Below, piece after piece: positions 31,424-43,760 of a DNA stretch of 60,737 bases (positions are counted from its first letter, which is position 1; the number at the start of each line of letters is the position of its first letter). The notes beneath the pieces were generated by a model, which had not been told where the DNA came from, searched no databases, and saw only the letters and a program-made list of their open reading frames with translations. Location: the NCBI GenBank assembly GCA_029298735.1, contig JANSLP010000191.1, positions 1 to 60,737 of the forward strand, read 5' to 3'. The position numbers and the translations under genes are program-made. The DNA is from Ophiostoma sp. CBS 140.51 (taxonomy: Eukaryota > Ascomycota > Sordariomycetes > Ophiostomatales > Ophiostomataceae).

Positions 31424-33433
31424 TCACCGGAAGTTGTTGCGGTATGGGGTTTCACACTTGACTTCCCGCACGCCTTCGGGCAGCAGCCGCATCCACTCAA
31501 TCCATCCGGGCTTATCGACAGTGCCATCGACAAGACGAAGCGTCAGATTTAGCTGTGTTCCGGGTGCCGAGGCCTCGGGACTGGCCGGCAGCGTCTTTCG
31601 GCAGGGCGCCAGAAGAATCGACGGCAGCCGTGCGTCGGATGCGATCTGGATGTGAAGTGGTGCTGGGAAACTTGTGAGCCGCTCCTTGTCGGGGTTGCGA
31701 TCTTCAATGATTCGAGGGTAATTCGACATGAGCTTCACATGGAGCTCGGCGGCCGAAAAAGCTGACATGAGGCCCCGGAACTTTTGGCTGAGGCGTGTGC
31801 TGAGTTCATCGATCAGGGCGCGCGTGAAAGCGACGCGGCCGAGCGCCCGTTTCGGGTCTTCGCCGGCAGAAGCTGCAATTACTTCAAAGACGCCGTCACG
31901 TCGTGCCATCTTCGAGCAGGGATAAAATGCTGCGTCCATGATCATCAAAGTGTCCGAGGTCGCATCTTCGAGAAGTTGCTGGATGCCGCTCCAGCGGATG
32001 GTCGTGTCCTGCGCCGCAGACTTATCCATGGAGCTATGCCGCAGAAAACATAGATGTCAGCACACATCTGTCCCATGGTTCGAAGGATTCACGACTATAT
32101 TCCGAGACCGAATATTCCACGTAGATCACGCAGCCGGTCGGCAAATCAAAGAAAAGGAAACCTACCTTGACAAAACCATCTCACGCTCCGCATCCAGGTA
32201 GCTGTGACCAACATAATAGACGATCTTAAGTGTGTCGCGCGACTCGCGGTTGTTTATAAACTGCGATGCAGTATGCAGGAGCCAGCGGTAAGGGCTTTGT
32301 GCACCCACCGGGATGGCCTTGAGGTCGACCGAGTAGTTGTACTTCTTTTCAAACAATTCCGCCAAATCATCAATCGCGTCCACAACCTCGTGATCGGTAT
32401 CGTTGGACCAAACCAAAATCATGACCTGGACGGCCTCGTAGCGTGTGCGGTTGGGGTTCGTGCTATTGATGATGCGTGCAGCCGCATTTTGAAGATCGCC
32501 AGACAGGCTTTCGATGCCTGGTAGAGCTGCCGAGGCGAGTTTCTCGAGATTGCGAACCGAAGGACCGGAGGGTAGTGGCGTTCGTAGCCGAGATTCGTTC
32601 CCGACGGACAGACGGCGTGAGATGGGCGGTGGCAGCGAAACTGGATGAGGCTTTGCTTGCGACTGGAGTGGCGTGCGAGAGTGGGGAGGCTGGTGCTGTG
32701 TGTGCTGCTGCTGATCGGCCATTCTGTGAGGTGTTGTCGGGGTTGGCGTGGTGTCAATTTCCATGTCTTGTGCGTCGGACTGCCCAAAGGACACTCGGCC
32801 AGTGCGGGCAGGACTGATCGGTCGGCCAGCAAGCGGGCTGTACTCCTGCGTTGGACTGTGTGATTTGTACTTTCGAACGGCGTCTTCCCATGTCATGTTG
32901 TGATGATTTGGGTGGCACTTTGGAGAAAGCGAGATAATGTAAGCATTTATATTCTCATAGCATCATCAAAATCAAATAGAGAACGATCAAATACGTACAG
33001 CAACTCGTCGGCGCCGACAGTCGATGCACGCGCCGAGCTTGCGGATCAGAGCCGCCTTTTCACGCTGTGACGCAGACAGCGGGCCAGTCCGCCGGCGACT
33101 AGGTCGTCGAATGGCTCCGAGGTCGGAGCCGTCTTTCACGGAGAAGATGTTCTGTGCGGCAAATGTCGGCGAGACCTCATCTCCAGCGATGTAAGGCTGT
33201 GAGTCGCCGCCGGACTCGGCCGCCGGTGCGGTAACGGCACTTCCGCTTGTCACGGTCGTGACTGTCGGGGAAGTCGAAGTCGTTGTGTCTAAGCGCATGT
33301 GTGGCGATGAAGGTGTCGAGGGTGTACGACCCTGGTCAGTTGCTCCGGATCCGGCCGACATTGGTCTTTGCTGGCCCTGTCGCGGGTCGTCACGCGAAGG
33401 AGGTGCTTCAAGAAGACTGGGGGCGGGATGCAT
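31424..33433 (-). CDS. Half-Zn2Cys6 motif protein with degenerate caspase-like domain
   Basis: Three exons, 33433-32999, 32917-32166 and 32033-31424, with introns of 81 bp (GTACGT) and 132 bp (GTAGGT, CTGAC branch), give 598 aa. Residues 136-146 spell C-x2-C-x6-C across the first intron, followed by HPNHHNMTWEDA; the second half of a Gal4 cluster is absent. A disordered Ser/Pro/Gln region follows. From about residue 305 the pattern is that of the caspase/metacaspase fold: strand VQVMILVWSND, strand VDLKAIPVG, KIVYYVGHSYLD with His 383 at the catalytic position, IRWSGIQQLLEDATSD, strand TLMIMDAAFYPCS, then FEVIAASAGE and GRVAFTRALIDEL. Where active relatives have D-x-C, this protein has D429-A-A; the nearest Cys is 435. 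It is probably a pseudo-protease or adaptor. The start MHPAPS is uncertain; the frame stays open to 33691. Confidence 0.72.
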
Positions 33434-36400
33434 TCTATGCCGTATATGGGGGCCTCTCGGTTCGTTCGGGATCCTGCTACTGCATTCTTTTCTGGAGTCC
33501 GAGACCAAGAAAAAGAAAAGATACCGAATGTCAAAGCCGGGCTGTGCTGGGCACCTTTTCCGGGTATCCACACTCTCTGTCGTAGTAGAAGTCGTGAAGT
33601 GTCGTTGCACTAGAGATGCTGCTTGGCCGATCAGAGGTTGGTCGAGAAAGATGAGGGAGAAGGAGAGAAAACGAATGTTATAAGGCCGCAAATGTTATCG
33701 GAGACAAGATGGCTGCATGACAAGGAAGAGGTGATCCCAAATGGTATCGACTTTAAATAGAGAAGAAAAGATTGTGTATCAGCACTCCATGGGGATCAAG
33801 AGTTGGGAGTCGATGAATATGTAATTGAGTTGTAAGATCAGACTGATGGGCAGCTGATGAAGTCCAGGATATGGTGACGCTGCACCGAATTTGGTGTGTC
33901 CAGGATATATCGTGACGAAATATTTCGGGAGATGATGAGAAACTGAAGATTGTTGCAGCCCCAGCTGAGTAGAAACCGCAACAAAACCGAGAAAGGCGGA
34001 CTATTCAGAGAATCAGGGAAGCCGTAATATGAAGACGAGTCGTCGCAAAAGTGCCGACGGAGGAAACAGTGACAAACAATGAGCTGGAGCCAAGAAACAG
34101 CTGTGAAGGAAGTTGGGCTGAGATCGAAGCCGAACCACTCGAGCGTGAGAAAGAGAGAGGATAGATAGAAGAGCCTGTCGCCACAGGAAAGGCGGCAAGA
34201 TTGATCGATGGGTATGGTAAACAACGAGATAGGTAAACAAGCCCGGCGCTCCAATAGGCGAAGAAAGGAGCGAGCCTAGAGGAGAGGCATGCGTACGCAG
34301 TATAACGGCGCACAAGCAGAAAGAAGGAGAAAGAGAGAAGAAAGAGGGCAGTAGCGGGAGAAGATCCAAAGAAGAAACGGTCGTCGTTCTTGCAAGTACC
34401 TCTGTTCTGCTCTTACTGCTGCAGCCGCCGTTGCAGCCGCTGCTATTTCCTCTTGCTGCTTCTGTCTCGTTCGTGCTGTCGCTGTCACCGGTAGTGGTCA
34501 CCCTTGCAGTGCCGCCTGCGCAGTTGTTGTAGCAGTTGTCGTCGGGGTGTTGGAAAGAGGCTGTGATTTGCTGTGTGTCTGATGTTACCTGTTGGATCTG
34601 GTAATTACTGTGGCTGGCAGAGTGGTATTCCTGCTCATCCAGAGAAGGTTTGTCGAGGGTGGCAACGAGGCACGGGGGGTAACAGAAACTAGAATGGGGG
34701 TGGGTGAATGGTGAGTGGGTGAATCGGGCAGCAGTGGTGTCTGCTGGTGGAACAAAAAACAGAGAAAGACAAAAAGAGTGAATGAACTGGCAGGCCAAGA
34801 AAGGCTCTGGAGTGTGCCGAAGGACGGAGTGAAGTAACCGAATAAATGTCGTCTCCCTCAGCTGTCAAGTGAACCGTCGTGGGTAACAGACAACGGAGGA
34901 GATAGGCCACTTAGGCGTCCCTGAATAAGACTCGACTGCCTTCTGCGCTCATGTAATACGGAGCAGAGTCCGTTGAACGTGCTGGTCCTAGAGGTTCTTC
35001 TGGCCGTTTCGTTTAGGCCTCCGCGGGCTTTACGATATATTTGCTTTGGGCTGCTAGGCAGTTTCTGTCGTCCCGTGTGAAGTTGATTCTGATATTTGTC
35101 GAAGTGTCGTTTGGTACCCAAGATGGTGGTTATTTTGTCGCTTTGAATCGTACGCTTCTTTTGCCGCTCGGTGGTGTCCTTTTGAAGAAGAGAGTGTGTG
35201 GGAAAAAAGAGGGGAAGGGCGCGTAAATGCTGGTTGATGTGGAGAGGAGAGGAGATGCGATGATGATGCGGCGACGGGAAAGGTAGATGGGGACAAAAAA
35301 AGAGGAGATGTTGTCAGAAGAGTCCGTTTATGACAGCAACGTGCATCGACTTGACTGGTACTCGTCCTGGTTTAGTTTTTGTGTTGCCCAGGCGAGATAT
35401 ACCAAGTAACTCTCTGTCTCTGTCTCTCTGTGTCGTGAGAGTGAGAAAAAGGGGGACGGGAGACAAAAAAGTCGAGCCAGTTGCCGTTGGCCGCACGAAC
35501 TAACAGGCCCTGTCTCAGGGACCCTCGGTCGTCAATCCCGGGTACTGATGTAGCCAATATGAAAGTAGCTGCTACTCGGGCATCAGCTCCTTTTTCACTC
35601 TTGCAGCGAGCTGCAACAAAGACAGGGTCACCAGCGCCCTAGATTCTGCAGGATCTTGCCGACTGGCACAGAAGTGCGTCGTAGAGCGAACGAGACTCTA
35701 CTTGTAGGAAAAGAAGAGGGGGGGAACGGCAGCGAAAAAGAGCCTGCAGCCGAGGGGAACAAAAAAAGAATGGACGGTAGCTGTCTGAAATTTCCCGACC
35801 ACTCACTGATCGTTCGTGGGGGGCACAACAACCGTGGTGAGAACGGAACCCTAACGAAAGAGAGAAAGAAGGACGACAAAACAGTAGACTATCCAAGCAG
35901 AAGAATATGCTGAAGCTGACGTAGAAGTGTGAAGCCGGGAAAGCGTGAGGTCGCAGAGCTGTAAAAGGGCTTAAAAGAGCGTGTGTTGACAAAGAGATCG
36001 AGGTCGAGGGGACAACAGAAGCCTAGACGTGAAATGCCAGAGGCTCTTCTATGATGGATACCACTCCGTGTTTTTGTTACGAAGTATGGTTGCGTCGAAG
36101 GAGAGCTGTCTCTTGTCGAGGCTTGCTGCAAAGGAGTGAAGAAAGAGAGGAGAAGATCTTGACGAAGGGGGGGTTGACGTCGAGAGAAACTCAAGAACTC
36201 CAGAAAAAGAACTCAAGAAGAGACCTGGACGGGGAAGAAGATAGGTAAAGGAAAAAGGAAAAGCAGTGGCTAACTGGCGGAAAGTACATGAGAAGGCAGG
36301 ACTAGCGTACTCAGCGGAAAGAGACGAGACTTCTCCGAAGTAGGCATATTTGCGTGTGTGTGGTGTAAGTTGGTGGGAGGGAGTGTTGGTTGCGGGTGTG

Positions 36401-38000
36401 GGTGGTGGTTGAGTGGCTGTGGTGGAGGTTATGGAGGTGGTGTTGCATAGTGTGCGGGAGCGACGTGCTGGCGAAAAAGGTGTGGAAGTGTGGAGGTCTC
36501 GAATTCACGGAGTATCTATGACATGCGCCAGTGTTTATGGAGTAATAGGTAATAATCATCGCCTGCACAACACACGAGGCAGCTGTTGCCGCCGTCACCC
36601 CAGTCTCTTGCTTGGTATGGGAATCAACCTACCGGAAAGAGAAAGAGCGTATCGGTGCGGGCAGGCACGGTGGGTGTAGCTTTGTCTCAACGCTAGCTAG
36701 CCAGGTCCCATGTAAAAGAAGGTGCAGATGGCACGGCCAACGGTGTCTAGGGCGAGCTTTCCTCCGGTCTACGTCGATGGCATGGTCGTACTTGCCTTTC
36801 TCGGTCGGTCTGCAAGAAAGTGCATGTGTCTATCACAAGGAAGTCGAGGAAGGTACGATGAGCTACCAAGCAAAGAAAGTAGGAGGGGACACCCGGCGGC
36901 ACTGCACGCGAAAAAGTTGTGCAGAGGGAAGGAGCGAACGGCAAGACAGATAAATAACAGGACATTCCAAAAAAGCAAGGAGGGTACGAGGGGTCGCTGT
37001 GCGTTGGTGGTGCGCGGGCTACGAGCTGCGAAGAGCTGTGGGTCGCTGGACACGGAAACCAGGAGAATGTGGTGCCAAATTGAAGGACGAACAAGCACGG
37101 GGGAAAGGGGAGAAGGCAGAGGAGGGGAAAGTGCTAATCCGACCTCTTTGGCAGGCACGACTCATGACTAACACTACTACTATCTACTAAGTAGTTCGGT
37201 AAAGAAAAAGGAGCGGACGAGTTTACCGGGGACATCGTGAAGCTAAAAGGCAAGAGCAAGGGAAAGGGAAGCAGTGGCCGAGCCACGTTCCCTTCTGCGT
37301 TTAATGCACCGGTCTTCTTCTCTTCTGATTCTCTCCCCGTCGGTGAAAGCTACGGTGCGGGCAGCCGACCGAGCAGCGCCAGCGATGGCATGCGGGAAAA
37401 CTGGAGAAGCTTGCGGTTGTTCGTTACGAGAAGTAGAAATAATACGACTGGCGCGAGAGGAGCGAAAAAAGGTGAACGGGAACCGGGGCTTGTGAAAGTG
37501 GGCTTCTTTTGGCTCTTTTTGGCTCTTTCCCTTGTCGGACGGGGGGTGACATGAGCAAAATGACGAGGAAAGAGGGACCGACGACCGACCGGTCCTGGGA
37601 ATAGGAGAGGGAATGAATGGGAATTGGGAAATACGAAAATGGGAGCTAAATTAGCTCTTTCCCTCCCCGACGAACAAAAGAGCTTTGCGAGAGAAGAAAA
37701 GAGAGAAAAGAAAGAAAAGAGCAGTGAAGAGTGCAGATGGGGAGGTTGCAACGTCAATCGAAGCATCGAGGCGCCGTTTTAGCTGCACCTCGGCTCGATG
37801 TTGCAGCGAACCCATTTTCTTGTCCCCTCTTTGTGCCCGCTCAAGGGCCCCCTCTCACGGGGGTCCTCCCGTTTTTGTAACAATGCGTGGCTCCTGGCCT
37901 TGATCTACCCGAGAAAAACGACAGTTTCTGGAGCAGATTATGAGGATCTTTTCCAGGTGTGAATGGTCTCGAAGGTGAACGGAAAATATGACAGGTAAGG
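33434..38000. other. Purine-rich gene-free tract upstream of the caspase-like gene
   Basis: About 4.6 kb with a strong A/G bias on the plus strand over most of 33.7-37.75 kb. In this window, such bias marks pyrimidine-rich leaders and promoters of minus-strand genes, so this may be an unusually long 5' region of the caspase-like gene. Open frames are low complexity (Ser/Leu/Phe-rich) and carry no recognisable domain. Confidence 0.5.
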
Positions 38001-40250
38001 TGTGTAAGATAATAGGGAGGGGTAAACAATCACCAGGTCGCAAACAAGCCTTTGTGTCTTGGTCGACCCTTGGAACTAGCCGCCATGACTGGGCGCCGAA
38101 TCCACCAGGTTTTAAGCTGTGCTGCGTCGAATCGCAAGCCATAGAACTTACCTGGCCTGCTATTTTTATTTTATAAAATACTGCCAGGATGAAGATATGC
38201 ACGAATATGTGGCAACAAGGGGCTGCGCGCTGGACAAGGCCGGTCGTGTATGGCAGGCTCGTGGATGTGCCAAGCCATGATCAGAAGCAAATCGATAGAA
38301 TCAGTATCTTACGAAGTACTCCAGTCCTCGAAAAAGGGACCAGGCAGGCAGGTGTAGAAATAAAGGAACGGAGACACTCGGAGATCTAGAGGGTATCAAC
38401 AGCTGTCTCCAACGTGTATCTCATGCAAGAAATACGCATCTGACGCGAGAAGGGAACTCCCGCACCAGGAGACAAAAACAGGGGCCATGAACTTGAAAAA
38501 AACTGTTCCGTTTTCCGTACAACAACCAATAGAAACTGACAGGGATGGGAAAATAAACCTCGAGAGAGGAAAAGCCGGCTGTGGTCAAAGTCATGCCAGG
38601 CTTTGTTGGCAGGCCTTCAGATGCGTGGACAAGCCAGATATGCACAACCCACGCCATCGAAGTTGACAAAAGCACAAAAGAGACGAGACGCGGATGGAGG
38701 AAAGATGAAAAGACGGCAGCTCGATGCTTTGTGAATGCCCTCTTGTCATGCCCCCACTCTCTCCAATACGCGCCCAGTCACTCTCCGTACTCATCATTAT
38801 TTTCTGGTCTGCCTCTTTCTCCCCCTGTGGTCCTAATAAGTTGCGTCTTCCTTCGTTTCGGCTATTTCTATTTCCAGCATCGCTGGCAGCCCTCAGTTCT
38901 CGAGCTTTTGCTTTTGTTGCGTTGCCGTTCCATTCCTTTCCCGCCCCTTCTTCTTCGCCTTCTCCCGTGTTCGCTGGTCCTTTGCCGTCACAGGCACAAG
39001 GCATTTCCCATTTCCACAACCGGGGTTCTGCTTTTTTTGTACTAGGCAAAGGCGGGATACGGGATATGGACTAGGGGAAAGATAAAAAAGAACAGTGCGC
39101 TGTTGTTGAAGGAGCTTGAGCTTGGAGAGCTCGAAAAAGAAAGTAACTCGAGCTTGTCCGCTCCGTCTTTTCTTTTTCCTGTCTTTTCTTTTTGCTTGTG
39201 TTGCAACCCCAAGCACACGTATTTTCCCGTGGCGGACAAGGGACCATATGTCTCGCACAGATGCGCGATGTGATGGCTCTCCTCCCCCAGTCGTCCTCGA
39301 CACCGAGCACAGCGCAAACACGATTGGCCCAACCGACACTGGGCTCCAAAGGCAATCATCCTTTCACCGGGCCTAGCCGCCAGCCTCACCATGCCCATCG
39401 AGGTCGATTTTGTTTTCTTTTGTTTTCTTTTGTTTGTGATCTCCTTCTATTATTAATATATTGCTATCGTCACCCATCCGTTCACTTTTCGTGCAGCACG
39501 TGTGTGATCTCCCACACTCAAAAAATACCCACTGCACCGTTACCTCCCGCTCTTCCCGACAGGGAGGAAAGACATGGTGTAAGTGGTGTAAGTGTATGTC
39601 GTATGTAAGATACAACAAAGACACTCCCAGATAAAAGTACTTGTAAGGAGGTTCTAGGTGGGGAAAACTTGGACTGTGCAAGTCGTTTTGGGGTGTCGCC
39701 TTGTACTTCCGACTGGGAAATCGGCCGAGACAGAGGTGAGTGACCTTTGGGGTGCAACGGATTGTGGCAGCCGAGGAGGGAGTTCTCGAGAGGGGCCCCA
39801 AAAAAATAAGAAACGGAAGCAAAAAGAAAGGGAAAAAAGGAAGAAAGGGCTCGACGGGATTTGTGGGACAGCGGGAGTGGGCGGGCCTGCGGGCCTACTG
39901 TATTTTTGAGCCTGGTTCCCCTCCTGGCCTGGGCTTCGCTTGGCATCGAACTCAGTTTGTCCTCGCAAGGAACATTCACTTGTCTTTGATGTCTTGTGCC
40001 ACCAACACAAGAAAAGCCTCAAAGGGCCGCAGAACATAGCAAGCCTTTTATGTCAGTATATCTGAGTGATCTTACTTTGTACAAGTATAGGCGATCAAGA
40101 CGAGCAGGAATGCGAGAAACAGCCGTTCAAAAGGGGGAAGTGAAAATTGGATATCTGAGCACATGTCTTGACAGTTCCCAGCTGTACGGAGTGTTTTGTC
40201 TTGCGCGTCCCCCAATGCTCGTAAATTGGTTCACCGTGTCCAGTAAACAA
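38001..40250. other. Gene-free tract with mixed base bias
   Basis: No supported gene. Base bias alternates: mixed at 38.0-38.7 kb, pyrimidine-rich around 38.7-39.05 kb, pyrimidine-rich again near 39.15-39.5 kb, then purine-rich at 39.64-39.9 kb. A TTTTGTTTTC-type low-complexity run lies at about 39.41-39.44 kb. Confidence 0.45.
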
Positions 40251-43200
40251 ATCTGGTGCCAGCTCGATCTCTGACTGGCCGGAACGGCCAACGCGATGGC
40301 ACGATCGTTTCTTCTTCTTCTTTTTCTCTCTCATGCCACGTACAGCGCACTTGGCACACACGGGAAGGCATCGAACAACGGACACAGGCGTCCTGCGTCT
40401 GGGTGATCCACCCAGGTTCTGCTTTTGCTGGTCCGGTTCTGACTTTTTGGCTTTTGTGCTCTGGGCTGGCTCGCTCTGTCCAGGTCTGGCTGCTCGCTGT
40501 GCTGTGTTTTGTTTCTGCAGCGCACCCTCACACCCCACACCAGGTACCACGCCCCGGGAGCTTTGATAGGCCCCTTGTGAAGACGAGTGCAGCCGATCCC
40601 CAGGTTCGTCCTAAAGGCTGGCGGTGGTGCTAATCTGAGCCTACCCTGGCGTGGGATGTCGTGCCGCCTGGCGTTGGGGGTCAGGCCGCTCGGCCCTGGT
40701 TCTGGGCGGGAAGAGAAGACGAGGAAGGGGGGGATGTCCCTTTCTTTTTGACTTTTACGCCTATTTTTGCGTTTTGGTTAGTTTATCAGTCGGCACGCGT
40801 GCGCACGTGCATTGGATAACAGGGGGTATATTTGCCAGAGGAAAGGAGAATGCCGTCTCTCAAGAGGTGGAAGAAAAATGTGAGGCCGAAACGGAACTGA
40901 CTGCCAGCGTTAGACCGGACTGGAGGGTATGTTGTCTGTTGGATGTGAAGTTGGAGATGTAATGCTGGCCGTGCCGTCCCACTTCTTCGGCTTGACAAAA
41001 AGAGCAACCCACCTGCCATCGCGTCCTGGACAGTGATTCGCACTTTCCAGTTGTATCTTCCTGCCCGTTTGGTTGATCCTGCGTTTGTTGCGTTGTCTCG
41101 TGCCTCGTTCTTTCCCAAAGTAAACAACACGTCTGCACCTCGTAGATTCCCTCTCAAAAATGATTGATGCCTCGTCAGGCCGTTCATGCCCAGTCTAGCC
41201 ACCGCGTGTGCTCCTGTGCGATTTTATTCGCGTCGAACCTGATCAGGAAACTGCAATCCGCACACAATCAACGCCCAAGAGCGGAGGACGCGATGCACAA
41301 AAAACCATAGACGGCAGGTGCAATAGACAGACATCAGGCTCTATGCACGCCTTCCCCCTTTTCCTGTCTTGCCTTCTTGTCCCTCAGGGGCAGGCGCCAT
41401 CGTCCTCGCCATTTCGCTTCGGTGATTTTTTGTCTTCACTTTTCATCTTCCCACACTCTCCCCATCTTTCGCTGTCCTCCCGGCATCAAACCTGCCACCG
41501 CAGGCGCATCTCACCGGCTTCATCTGTCCACCTGCATCCGAACATTGTTCCGCCACCACCCCCTTTGCAGCCTTTGCACCCACCCGCGCCGCCAATCATT
41601 GCCGCCCACTTTGCTGCTTTTGATATTTCTCTCTGTTCTTTGTTGTTTTGTTGTTTTGCTGTTCTTCCTTTTCTGCACGTCGTCCTGCACTCGTCCGCCT
41701 CACATCTGTGCTTGTTGTCCTGCAATCTTTTTCTGCAACGCTACACCATCCACCGTTACGGAGTAATACTACAGGGCCGCCCCGCCTGCCGAGTATTGAT
41801 TCGCTTTTGGTGTGTGCTTGGCCAAACTGTTGCGGCAGCAGACCAGGCGCTTTCATTTTTCATTTCTTCATTTCTTCGTTGCGATCAAGTGCTGTGCTCC
41901 CCAAAGCAATACTCGGGGTACGACGGCGGACATTTCAACGCTCACCTGCCCACCTCCTGCTCCTTCAACGCGCCGCCCCGCCCACCTTACCACGCTTCAC
42001 CGTGCGATACGCCCCATGCAAGGCGAGCTCAACCAAGGGCAGTCCTCGATCAGTGAGTACCAGCACGCTATGATTACGGTGTAATTCAGGAAGTCGACGC
42101 CGTGAAGTTAAGTTCCGTCCCCGACACGACATATAGAGGATTTTTCTACTTGTGGCTTGGTCTCAAGGATCCGTGTGAGGTGTATCTAAAGCCTATTGTT
42201 TACTCTATCACTTTTTCGGACGTCCACTGACTGATCATATTTTATTACACTTTAGAACCCAACAATTTCTATTCTTCTCGTTCTAGACAAGACACAAGAC
42301 GACTCGACGTGCCGCGGCGGGAATTGTCGAGAATCACAAGAGACAGGCGGATGGGGCGCAAAGGACCTAGGCAGCCAGGCTTCTCCGCCCCGCTGGCTCG
42401 TTATATCCAACAAGTATCCGATGATCTCGCGCTCTCGATATATTGTCACGTATTTACGGAGTACATGTATCTTTTCCATTCTATGTGTGTTTTAGACGAC
42501 TCGCAGGTACGAGGCAAACGTGGCTCTCCTGCATGGAAAACAAGCAAGCCGATGTTGTTACAGCAAAAAGACATGGGCCTCGCTGAAGATCCGGCTCGAA
42601 GTGACTTTGACTGTGCTTGACTGCTCCATTCGAAGATACCACGAAGTATGTACAACTACCAGCCCAACTCAAGTCTCTCTTCCGTCCAGATACACGCATT
42701 CATACCCTTGCCAAATCGCACACCCCGGCCGACCGAGAAAAGGCCTGCATATCTGCGTTCTTGCAATCCCGCATTCTGCAGTCTGCATATCGCCCTCCTT
42801 CGTCGCGCGCGCGCTGTTTTGCTGTTTTCGATGCTTTTCTTGTGTTTTGTGGTGTTTTGCTGTCTTGTGCAGTATTGCCCCTCCCCTTCACCCAGCAGAT
42901 CTGTCACATTTTTGTTCATTTATTTCTGAGCCACCGCACGCACAGGACGCACAGAGCTGCAGTAACCTGCAGCAGCCTGCATGAAGCTCTCTCAAAACAT
43001 TAAACGCCCTTTGCCTTTTCACGGACGATTCTGCCGCAGTACCCGCCTTGTTTTTTTTTTTGTTTTTTTTTTGACGCCGGATTTATCGACCTGTCGACCT
43101 TGTCCTTGACCTGTCATCTTATTGATTTTCTTCACTTGTTCGATAGACGGCTCCATGTCAACAATGTTGACCACAGCTGTGCCGACTGGAAAGAGATATG

Positions 43201-43760
43201 AAATGACTTCGGCGGTCCCGCTTTCACGGTTTCCTACAGTATCCCATGCCGCTCCAGCGTTCAACCATAATCATTCACACTTGTCTTGTGCCTACAAATG
43301 ATTCTCACCGTCTGATTTTTTTCCGGCGATGCAGCGTCAAGGTCAGACGCCTTGTTGTCGTAACCCTCGGTGAAGCCGCTGGGCACGAACTCGGCATATG
43401 GCTTACCAATATACCCATGCCTGCTTCTCTTGTACCTCAATGCCATATGCTGTTCGCGTGCACTTTCCTGTTTTCGGACCTTCTTTTATTTTTATTTTTT
43501 TATAGTCTTTCGGCCGCCCTCTTACCATTTCTCGTTCTCCATCTTCTCGCGCGTTCTCGTTTTCCTTTCCGACTCTGTCGCCACCATCGCCGTACCTGGC
43601 AAGTTTTGCCAACGCCTCATGTATCATCATCCACCGCCTCATCCACCACCATCCTCTGCCCTTCTGCCGCGTCGGCCTTTCCCACGCATGCAGAGATTTC
43701 GTGGTTGCATGTTGCTTCGTATGATGTGTGCGGCATTTTAAAAAGGTGAAAAGCAAGCAA
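40251..43760. other. Pyrimidine-rich gene-free tract
   Basis: Mostly C/T-rich on the plus strand (short purine-rich exception near 40.7-40.95 kb). The same composition elsewhere in the window precedes plus-strand genes, yet no plus-strand gene follows before 51.6 kb. Two T runs of 10-11 bases lie at 43051-43072. Two exact TACGGAGTA motifs occur at 41757 and 42455. Translations of the open frames are Cys/Leu/Pro/His low complexity. Confidence 0.5.

Noticed and set aside
34013..34798. 261-aa minus-strand frame as a gene
   Set aside because: Ser/Leu/Phe low complexity, overlapping other frames in the purine-rich tract. No domain, signal or codon pattern like the real genes.
38146..38156. ACTTACCTGGC as the U1 snRNA 5' end
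   Set aside because: The match stops after 11 bases and no U1 stem-loops follow. It is better explained as a minus-strand splice donor or chance.
41208..42056. 282-aa plus-strand frame as a gene
   Set aside because: The translation is Cys/Leu/Pro/His-rich in a pyrimidine-rich tract, with competing frames of the same kind. It looks like leader or non-coding sequence.
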